A stretch of DNA of 12,539 bases from the NCBI RefSeq assembly GCF_934190855.1, contig NZ_CAKPTN010000041.1:1-12539 (forward strand). The letters run 5' to 3'. The notes under the pieces were generated by a model. It worked only from the letters and a program-made list of their open reading frames with translations. It searched no databases and had not been told where the DNA came from. Shown in pieces: positions 7,406-12,539 of the stretch (its first letter is position 1; each line of letters starts with the position of its first letter). Both the position numbers and the translations under genes were made by a program. This DNA is from an uncultured Veillonella sp. GTDB taxonomy: Bacteria; Bacillota; Negativicutes; Veillonellales; Veillonellaceae.

Positions 7406-8446
7406 TTAATCCTCCTCCCGAGCATCATGAAGGGCGATACTAAGACCGTCCACCACGAGAGCGGTTTTTATATGTAAGCGCAAAGCCCGTTCCGCTTGCA
7501 ATGTTTCGGTAATAACCTTTGACAGTGCTTGCACGGACCAGCGCGGTAATAATCGTAATAATTGAGTTTTGTACATAGGTACTTGTAATTGTCCGTCTTG
7601 GGCACCCATTTTAATAGCCATCATATCCCTACTCACAAGACGTAGCCAGTGCATTAACTCTGTTAGGCTCTCACGAGATAAGCTTTCACAAGCTAGAGAA
7701 ATCATAGAAAACCATCGAGTTTCAAAGGCGAGGATATCCATTACCTTAACTGCTAACTCTAACATTTCAATGCGACCTTGCGTAGCCAGTTTCTCCACTA
7801 ACTGTGGATTACCATGACCAGCCAACAAAGCCTGCTCAATATCACCTGTGATGCCACGAGCCACGAGAGCCGTGCGAATCGTATCTTCATCAACACTGTT
7901 GAAGCCTACGCCCATACATCTAGAGATGATAGTTGGTAACACAGTGTTAATCTTGTTCGTAATGATGATGAAATACACCTGTGCAGGCGGCTCTTCAATG
8001 GTTTTAAGCATGGCATTTGCCATAACTGCATTGGCCGTGTGAAAGTCCTCCACAATGACTACGCGGTTGCCATTGCCTGCCACTGACAGATGATCTTGTA
8101 ATAATGAATACCACTGTTCCACCTTTAAAGTCGTCTTCATAGGACGAATCCAAAAGGCATCCCCCTTATCCATATAGATAGGTAAACCTTCTGCTTCGAT
8201 GCGTTTTTCCGTCTCACCATTGGCAAGACGCGCTTCTTTAACAGCCTCTAAATAAGATTCTCCCTTAGGTTGAGAAAATACTGGACGCCCCAATAATAGA
8301 GACGCGAGACCTATAGCCATATCTAGCTTGCCAAGACCTGCTTCACCATAAAACAAAAGGCTATGCGGTAATGCATTACGACTTACAAGTTCCGATAGGT
8401 GTGCCTTGATCGAATCTTGACCAATTATAGAATCAAAATATGTCAT
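7406..8446 (-). CDS. holB: DNA polymerase III delta' subunit (clamp loader), zinc module absent
   Basis: HolB is the delta' subunit of the clamp loader, which opens and places the beta clamp during replication. From the ATG at 8446 the protein has 346 residues. An in-frame TTG five codons upstream (8461) is disfavoured because AGGAGG lies between it and the ATG. The AAA+ fold is recognisable: FDSIIGQ near the start, GEAGLGKL (34-41), VVIVEDFH (129-136), MLKTIEEPP (146-154) and the SRC segment (175-177). The P-loop lacks the usual Thr or Ser after Lys, as expected for a subunit that need not hydrolyse ATP. The four-cysteine zinc module, normally inserted after the P-loop helix in bacterial delta', gamma and tau subunits, is missing: residues 45-110 contain no cysteine. 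It opens a gene cluster with ricT immediately following. Confidence 0.9.
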   Translation of the reverse strand: MTYFDSIIGQDSIKAHLSELVSRNALPHSLLFYGEAGLGKLDMAIGLASLLLGRPVFSQPKGESYLEAVKEARLANGETEKRIEAEGLPIYMDKGDAFWIRPMKTTLKVEQWYSLLQDHLSVAGNGNRVVIVEDFHTANAVMANAMLKTIEEPPAQVYFIIITNKINTVLPTIISRCMGVGFNSVDEDTIRTALVARGITGDIEQALLAGHGNPQLVEKLATQGRIEMLELAVKVMDILAFETRWFSMISLACESLSRESLTELMHWLRLVSRDMMAIKMGAQDGQLQVPMYKTQLLRLLPRWSVQALSKVITETLQAERALRLHIKTALVVDGLSIALHDAREED

Positions 8447-8450
8447 AGCT

Positions 8451-8456
8451 CCTCCT
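8451..8456 (-). promoter_or_regulatory. Ribosome binding site that sets the holB start
   Basis: AGGAGG lies four bases before the ATG at 8446-8444 (AGGAGGAGCTATG). A TTG at 8461-8459 in the same frame lies upstream of this site and has no Shine-Dalgarno of its own, so the ATG is chosen. Confidence 0.75.
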
Positions 8457-8479
8457 ATCAATACATGCTCAATATTAAT

Positions 8480-8485
8480 ATTATA
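8480..8485 (-). promoter_or_regulatory. Possible -10 element upstream of holB
   Basis: A perfect TATAAT on the minus strand lies just after the tmk terminator, 34 bases before the holB ATG. No good -35 box is found at 16-18 bases; the best is TTTTAA inside the terminator hairpin. The surroundings are AT-rich, so a chance match is possible. A promoter is expected here because a terminator separates tmk from holB. Confidence 0.35.
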
Positions 8486-8489
8486 TAAG

Positions 8490-8516
8490 AAAAAGGCGAC
8501 TTTTAAAAGAGTCGCC
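8490..8516 (-). terminator. Rho-independent terminator after tmk
   Basis: On the minus strand the stem GGCGACT / AGTCGCC (8516-8510 with 8501-8495) is a perfect 7-bp repeat. It can extend by AT pairs across one mismatch, and it is followed by five U (8494-8490). It begins about five bases after the tmk stop and separates tmk from holB, genes that are usually co-transcribed in Firmicutes. Confidence 0.85.
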
Positions 8517-8521
8517 CTATC

Positions 8522-9208
8522 CTAAGGTAGTAGATTTACTACCGCTTGATATACATCGTTATGAATTTCTTCAATGGTACGCAACATATATTGACTAGAT
8601 TTATCTTTACTAGCACAAGGTATTCGGTGCCATCCGTAGCGTTCTACTAGCTCTTCATAGGCATCATGAACAGATACTAAGTACTGATGATTGCCTTCAT
8701 GAATATCCCCTGTATTGCCTCCCGTTTTGCCTGTGCGCTCCGCCATAAGGGCTTCACTTACTTCAAGAGGCATATCTAAGAGACATACCGCATCAGGTGT
8801 AGGCAATCCAAACTTTTTAAATTCAAAGTCTTCAAGCCAATCTAAAAATGCAGTGCGTTCCTTCTGATCGTCGTATTTTACCATTTGGTGCACCATATTA
8901 GATGTTGTATAACGATCTGCAATGATGATGCCACCATTTGTATAGAACTGTTCCCAATCAGTTCTAAAGGAAGCAAAGCGGTCAATGGCGTACATAGAGC
9001 TTGCCACATAAGGATTTACATCATGCACATCTTTGCCAAATTCTCCAGCGAGATACATTTTGATAGGCATAGCAGCACCGCTATCATAATTCGGAAAGCT
9101 TACAGATTTAACTGCATGACCTTCCTTGATTAATCGCTCTACTAATAGTTTAGTTTGCGTAGCCTTACCGCTGCCATCTCCACCTTCTAATATGATTAAA
9201 GTCCCCAT
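8522..9208 (-). CDS. tmk: Thymidylate kinase (dTMP kinase)
   Basis: The enzyme phosphorylates dTMP to dTDP with ATP in the cytosol, an essential step for dTTP supply. The 228-residue protein has the P-loop GGDGSGKATQT (9-19), in which Ala rather than Thr or Ser follows the Lys. The DRY motif is at 98-100 in IIIADRYTTSN, and the LID-type segment AERTGKTGG is near 155. The central MYAIDRFASF segment (72-81) also fits the family. The protein is somewhat longer than the E. coli enzyme (213 residues), with an extended region between the LID and the C-terminus. The ATG at 9208 lies two bases after the preceding decarboxylase stop, and its AGGAG sits in the end of that gene, so the two are co-translated. 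A terminator follows directly. Confidence 0.95.
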   Translation of the reverse strand: MGTLIILEGGDGSGKATQTKLLVERLIKEGHAVKSVSFPNYDSGAAMPIKMYLAGEFGKDVHDVNPYVASSMYAIDRFASFRTDWEQFYTNGGIIIADRYTTSNMVHQMVKYDDQKERTAFLDWLEDFEFKKFGLPTPDAVCLLDMPLEVSEALMAERTGKTGGNTGDIHEGNHQYLVSVHDAYEELVERYGWHRIPCASKDKSSQYMLRTIEEIHNDVYQAVVNLLP

Positions 9209-9210
9209 AA

Positions 9211-10692
9211 TTACTCCTGTAACACCCAGATTGTTTCTAATGTCATATCATCGGCTCCATTCGGCACATAACCTAGAGCCTTTCGATTCTCTATATATTG
9301 TAACACAGACTCACTAATCACTTCACCTACTGCTACACAAGGAATCCCTGGAGGATAATAAGCAATTGTCTCTCCTGCTATACGATGAAGTGCGTCTAGT
9401 AACCGTACTTGCTCCCGATTGGCATACATAGCATTACGAGGCGTTATACGTACAATAGGCTCAGGTAATACTGCTGAATCTTTGCTAAGATTTTGCAAAT
9501 TCTCATCCTTTGTATTATTTGATTCATGAGATTTACTTAACACCATATCGCTAATAGCTTGTACTGCTTGAATAAGAGCCGTTATTGATTCTTTTGTATC
9601 GCCAATGGTAATGAGGACTAGTACATGATGAGCTTGTACTAACTCTACCTCAATACGATGTTCTCGTAACATCCGTTCAAACTCAACACCTGTAACCCCT
9701 AGTTCTTTAGCATCGATGAGTACCTTGGTACAGTCATAGTTTACCACTCGATCTTCTATGTCTCTGTATTCCATAGTAGTAATACCAGGAATCTTATGTA
9801 ATTCTTTACGTAAATATAGACTCAATTCTACGGTACGACTGACTAGTTCCTTCCCCACTGTGGCTAATTGATGACGCGCCATATCTAAGGAGGCAAGGAA
9901 AATATAATTGGGGCTTGTACTTTGTAGCATTTGATGCATTTGCGTAATACGACGATTATTGATTCTTTCACCTTGCCCTAATAGCCAAGATGTTTGTGTC
10001 AATGAACCGACCGATTTATGCGTGCTCTGTGCCACTAAGTCTGCACCTGCTGCAATGGCCTCGATAGGTAATATGTTTGAAAATGGTAAATGAGGACCGT
10101 GCGCTTCATCAACAAGAACAATCATGCCTCGTTTATGTGCTTCTTTTACGATATTTACAATATCGACACCTACACCATAATAATTTGGATACACTAAGAG
10201 AATCGCCTTTGCCTCTGGATGTGCATCCATGGTTTTAACGGCATCGTCCAACGATACACCTAGAGGAATACCCCATCTCTCATCAAATTGACAATCCATA
10301 TAGACAGGCTTGGCACCAGATAACACAAGGCCACTGATAACGGAGCGATGTGCCTCACGAGGTATGATGATGGTTTCATCGGGCCCTACAGTCCCCATTA
10401 TCATCGCTTCAATTAAAGCAGTGGTACCATTAATGGAGAACCAACAATGATCAGCTCCATATAACTCAGCAGTTAAATCTTGAGCCTCTTTTAATTCCCC
10501 TTCCGGTTCATGTAAATCATCTAAGGCATACATAACACCTAAGTCATAGGGTAGTGCCGGTCCCATCCAGTCTTTTAAAAGTTGAGGTGCTTCTACACCA
10601 ATCTTATGGCCTGGTGTATGAAAAGGCACAAAATGTTGTTTTTTATATGATTCTAAGGCCTCTACAAAAGGCATTCTTTCTTGATTACTCAT
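9211..10692 (-). CDS. Orn/Lys/Arg decarboxylase family PLP enzyme (YaaO/SpeA-like)
   Basis: This is a fold-type I PLP enzyme of the Orn/Lys/Arg decarboxylase family, short form (493 residues), which would decarboxylate a basic amino acid to a polyamine precursor or diamine. Seen in order: the N-terminal HTPGH motif (25-29), SINGTTA (86-92) for phosphate binding, REAHRS with H115 expected to stack on the cofactor, VDEAH (194-198) with D195 for the pyridine nitrogen, and STHKS (223-227) with K226 as the Schiff-base lysine. The C-terminal domain holds YYPPGIPCVAVGE. Between the two, about residues 375-405 form a polar, low-complexity linker. No N-terminal response-regulator-like wing domain of the inducible E. 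coli enzymes is present. The substrate (arginine, lysine or ornithine) cannot be read from the sequence. Bacillus yaaO holds the same position before tmk. GAGG precedes the ATG. Confidence 0.88.
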   Translation of the reverse strand: MSNQERMPFVEALESYKKQHFVPFHTPGHKIGVEAPQLLKDWMGPALPYDLGVMYALDDLHEPEGELKEAQDLTAELYGADHCWFSINGTTALIEAMIMGTVGPDETIIIPREAHRSVISGLVLSGAKPVYMDCQFDERWGIPLGVSLDDAVKTMDAHPEAKAILLVYPNYYGVGVDIVNIVKEAHKRGMIVLVDEAHGPHLPFSNILPIEAIAAGADLVAQSTHKSVGSLTQTSWLLGQGERINNRRITQMHQMLQSTSPNYIFLASLDMARHQLATVGKELVSRTVELSLYLRKELHKIPGITTMEYRDIEDRVVNYDCTKVLIDAKELGVTGVEFERMLREHRIEVELVQAHHVLVLITIGDTKESITALIQAVQAISDMVLSKSHESNNTKDENLQNLSKDSAVLPEPIVRITPRNAMYANREQVRLLDALHRIAGETIAYYPPGIPCVAVGEVISESVLQYIENRKALGYVPNGADDMTLETIWVLQE

Positions 10693-10714
10693 ATATACCT
10701 CGTAAAAAGGGCAT
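10685..10714 (-). other. Possible nine-codon leader ORF overlapping the decarboxylase start
   Basis: On the minus strand an ATG at 10714-10712 is preceded by AAGGAG with four bases between and reads MPFLRGIYE before a TAA at 10687-10685, overlapping the decarboxylase ATG (10692) in another frame. The AAGGAG sits in the tip of the pth terminator hairpin and the ATG in its 3' arm. Whether it is translated is unknown. Confidence 0.25.
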
Positions 10715-10739
10715 GAATCTCCTTGAGACTCATGCCCTT
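10704..10739 (-). terminator. Strong rho-independent terminator after pth
   Basis: A 15-bp stem (one G-U pair) at 10739-10725 and 10721-10707 with a 3-base loop is followed on the minus strand by five U (10708-10704). It starts 11 bases after the pth stop. It ends only a few bases before the Shine-Dalgarno (GAGG, 10701-10698) of the next gene, so the decarboxylase has almost no leader of its own downstream of the hairpin. Confidence 0.9.
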
Positions 10740-10749
10740 ATGCATGTAT

Positions 10750-11328
10750 TTATCGATGTGGACGACGTTTAGGGTTGAATTGATTCATCCCTTTATCGAT
10801 GCCCACCTCTAAGGTACCTAGTACAGCTTTCACTGTATCCTTAATACCTTTTTGTACTTTCTCTTGCGACTCTTCGCTAAACGGTGCAAGCACGTGATCA
10901 ATAACAGACCATTGTGGCAACGGACGACCAATGCCTACGCGGAAACGTGGAAAGTTTTCTGTGCCTATATGGGAAATCAAGGATTTAATCCCATTATGAC
11001 CACCAGAACTACCATTTGGTCGAATACGTAATTTGCCTACCGGTAAATCCATATCATCATAAATACAGTACACGTCAGATGGGTCAATCTTATAGTACCG
11101 CATCAACGGTCCAACAGATTCACCACTGGCATTCATAAATGTTTGAGGCTTTACAAGCAATACTTTTTCACCATTTACGGTAATGCTGCACACCTCTGCC
11201 CGTTGTTCCTCTCTCCAAGGAGTGTGAGGAACACTATCAGCGATAGCGTCCACAACCATAAACCCAATATTATGTTTTGTTGCTTCATATTGCTTGCCTG
11301 GATTACCAAGGCCTACTACTAATTTCAA
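10750..11328 (-). CDS. pth: Peptidyl-tRNA hydrolase
   Basis: Pth releases tRNA from prematurely dropped peptidyl-tRNA in the cytosol and is essential in most bacteria. The 192-residue protein starts MKLVVGLGNPG with N9, has the catalytic His H19 in TKHNIGF, N66 in QTFMNASG, the YDDMDLPVG segment (90-98) and SGGHNG with H111 and N112. The start codon is TTG (11328-11326), supported by AGGTGA five bases upstream and by the conserved N-terminus; no in-frame ATG lies nearby. It begins ten bases after the prs stop, so the two are probably co-transcribed, as in the prs-ctc-pth block of Bacillus without ctc. A strong terminator follows its stop. Confidence 0.96.
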   Translation of the reverse strand: MKLVVGLGNPGKQYEATKHNIGFMVVDAIADSVPHTPWREEQRAEVCSITVNGEKVLLVKPQTFMNASGESVGPLMRYYKIDPSDVYCIYDDMDLPVGKLRIRPNGSSGGHNGIKSLISHIGTENFPRFRVGIGRPLPQWSVIDHVLAPFSEESQEKVQKGIKDTVKAVLGTLEVGIDKGMNQFNPKRRPHR

Positions 11329-11338
11329 GAATCACCTA

Positions 11339-12292
11339 TTATTTGTCGAACAAATTACTTACAGATACTTCATGGAAAATACGCATAATTGCTTCGCCCA
11401 ACAATGGAGCTACGGACAATTGTGTAACATTTTCCAATTTACACTTTTCTGGTAATGGCATTGTATTTGTAACGATAAGCTCTTTAATGTTAGAGTTAGC
11501 AATACGTTCGCTAGCAGGATCTGTTAATACTGCATGAGTAACAGCAGCTGTTACAGATTTAGCACCAAACTCTTCCAAAGCTTTCGCACCTTCTACAAGG
11601 GAACCAGCTGTATCTACGATATCATCAACGATGATACAGTTTTTACCTTTTACATCGCCAATGAGGTTCATAACTTTAGCAACGCCTGGTTCAGGACGTT
11701 TTTTCTCGATGATTGCGATTGGCGCACCAATGCGGTCAGCCAAATCACGAGCACGTGTTACACCACCAAGGTCTGGAGAAACAACGATAACATCTTCAAG
11801 ATTTTTTTCGTTAATATATTTAGCTAAAATAGATGCACCATATAAATGATCTACTGGCACATCGAAGAAGCCTTGAATTTGACCAGCATGTAAGTCAATT
11901 GTTACAAGACGTGTAATACCAGAAGTTTGCATCAAATTAGCTACTAATTTAGCTGTAATAGGCTCACGACCACGAGTTTTGCGATCTTGACGAGCATAGC
12001 CATAGTAAGGAACTACAGCAGTAATATGGCGTGCAGAAGCGCGTTTCAACGCATCAGCCATAACCATTAATTCCATTAAATTATCGTTTACAGGATAGCT
12101 AGTTGGTTGAATGATAAATACATCTTTGCCACGTACGCTTTCATCAATCATAATTTGTACTTCGCCATTGTTAAAGCGACCTACAAATGCTTCACCTAAA
12201 GGCAAACCTAAATAATCACAAATTTCTTTTGCCAATGCAGGATTTGCATTACCTGTGAAAATCTTAAGTTTTTTGCCGTCTTCAAATGCCAT
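11339..12292 (-). CDS. prs: Ribose-phosphate pyrophosphokinase (PRPP synthetase)
   Basis: The enzyme makes PRPP from ribose 5-phosphate and ATP, feeding purine, pyrimidine, NAD, histidine and tryptophan synthesis. The 317-residue protein has the standard length of class I enzymes. It shows KIFTGNANP (10-18), FNNGEVQI (40-47), PYYGYARQDRK (95-105) of the ATP site and catalytic flexible loop, TIDLHAGQIQGFF (131-143), SPDLGG (172-177) and the PRPP-binding loop IVDDIVDTAGS (221-231). The ATG at 12292 has AAAGG upstream. It lies 126 bases after the glmU stop with a promoter candidate between, and the stop is followed directly by a second in-frame stop (TAATAG). The glmU-prs order is conserved in Firmicutes. 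Confidence 0.98.
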   Translation of the reverse strand: MAFEDGKKLKIFTGNANPALAKEICDYLGLPLGEAFVGRFNNGEVQIMIDESVRGKDVFIIQPTSYPVNDNLMELMVMADALKRASARHITAVVPYYGYARQDRKTRGREPITAKLVANLMQTSGITRLVTIDLHAGQIQGFFDVPVDHLYGASILAKYINEKNLEDVIVVSPDLGGVTRARDLADRIGAPIAIIEKKRPEPGVAKVMNLIGDVKGKNCIIVDDIVDTAGSLVEGAKALEEFGAKSVTAAVTHAVLTDPASERIANSNIKELIVTNTMPLPEKCKLENVTQLSVAPLLGEAIMRIFHEVSVSNLFDK

Positions 12293-12372
12293 TTTGATAC
12301 CCTTTCATTAGTTCCTATACTGGTTACTTATCCATAATCTTCCATTACAGATACACACTATTGCCTTTTTAT

Positions 12373-12401
12373 TGTATACTATTTTGCCCTAATTGTGTTA
12401 A
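12373..12401 (-). promoter_or_regulatory. Promoter candidate for prs
   Basis: On the minus strand TTAACA (12401-12396, five of six matches to the -35 consensus) is followed after 17 bases by TATACA (12378-12373), within TATACAAT. The leader to the prs ATG would be roughly 70 to 75 bases. No PurR-box-like operator or riboswitch fold is evident in the leader. The call is by eye in an AT-rich stretch. Confidence 0.5.
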
Positions 12402-12418
12402 AAAATATGAGATTTTTT

Positions 12419-12539
12419 TTATTTCTTTTTGAAAGTATCGTCTGTTACCCAATTTTCTTTCACAATTTGCTTGCTGCGGCCTACTGCTAAAGCCTTATCT
12501 GGCACGTTTTTAGTAATGGTAGAGCCTGCACCTACATAG
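12419..12539 (-). CDS. glmU: GlmU, C-terminal end (bifunctional UDP-GlcNAc pyrophosphorylase / GlcN-1-P acetyltransferase)
   Basis: Only the last 39 codons and the stop are in the window; the start lies beyond the right edge. The visible tail reads [11 protein letters not shown], then [14 protein letters not shown], and ends in KKK. It matches the end of the left-handed beta-helix acetyltransferase domain of GlmU, where glycine-rich hexapeptide turns are followed by the conserved GRxxQxxKEGW-like segment (here KENW). GlmU makes UDP-N-acetylglucosamine for peptidoglycan. The position before prs agrees with the conserved glmU-prs pair. No GC-rich terminator follows, so read-through into prs is likely. 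Confidence 0.88.
   Translation of the reverse strand, partial: YVGAGSTITKNVPDKALAVGRSKQIVKENWVTDDTFKKK

Noticed and set aside
12282..12308. Eight-codon frame (MKGYQNGI) overlapping the prs start in another frame.
   Set aside because: Short overlapping ATGs are common by chance in AT-rich leaders, and prs has its own Shine-Dalgarno; nothing else supports it.
12402..12420. AT-only inverted repeat directly after the glmU stop, considered as a terminator.
   Set aside because: The stem would contain only A-T pairs and be followed by no proper U-run beyond itself; too weak to call.
1..12539. Mobile elements, CRISPR arrays, defence or phage genes.
   Set aside because: The coding capacity is filled by conserved housekeeping genes; no transposase, integrase, spaced repeat array or tRNA-linked attachment site was seen.

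Overview
The window reads as ordinary chromosomal DNA from a low-to-moderate GC bacterium of the Firmicutes lineage. Protein sequences and gene order suggest Negativicutes, probably Veillonella or a close relative. That placement is inference from recognition, with no database search. Thirteen protein genes are recognised, all on the minus strand, so transcription runs from high to low coordinates. I see no tRNA or rRNA gene, insertion sequence, phage gene, CRISPR array or riboswitch.

In transcription order the layout has four blocks. (1) 12539-10750: the 3' end of glmU, then prs and pth, closed by a strong terminator; a promoter candidate lies between glmU and prs. (2) 10692-8522: an Orn/Lys/Arg-decarboxylase-family PLP enzyme and tmk, again closed by a terminator. 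(3) 8446-2256: holB, ricT, trmN6, rsmI, metG and tatD, packed with overlaps or very short gaps, then a terminator. (4) 2055-1: two neighbouring Ppx/GppA genes that overlap by one base. The second is cut by the window edge and looks catalytically degenerate.

The genes are mostly informational and central housekeeping: UDP-GlcNAc and PRPP synthesis, recycling of peptidyl-tRNA, dTMP phosphorylation, clamp loading, methylation of tRNA and 16S rRNA, Met-tRNA charging, a TatD nuclease and polyphosphate/(p)ppGpp turnover. The order matches two neighbouring conserved blocks of the Bacillus subtilis chromosome (yaaO-tmk-holB-ricT-yabB-rsmI-metS-tatD, and glmU-prs-pth). Here they are joined, and several small genes found in Bacillus (yaaQ, yaaR, yabA, yazA, abrB, ctc) are absent.

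I found no clearly novel system. The points worth a second look are the degenerate Ppx/GppA partner; a HolB without a zinc module; a terminator-like hairpin 12 bases from the decarboxylase SD-start region, with an SD sequence in its tip; a duplicated SD/start segment before the first ppx gene; and a hairpin beside the metG ribosome binding site that has an alternative pairing.
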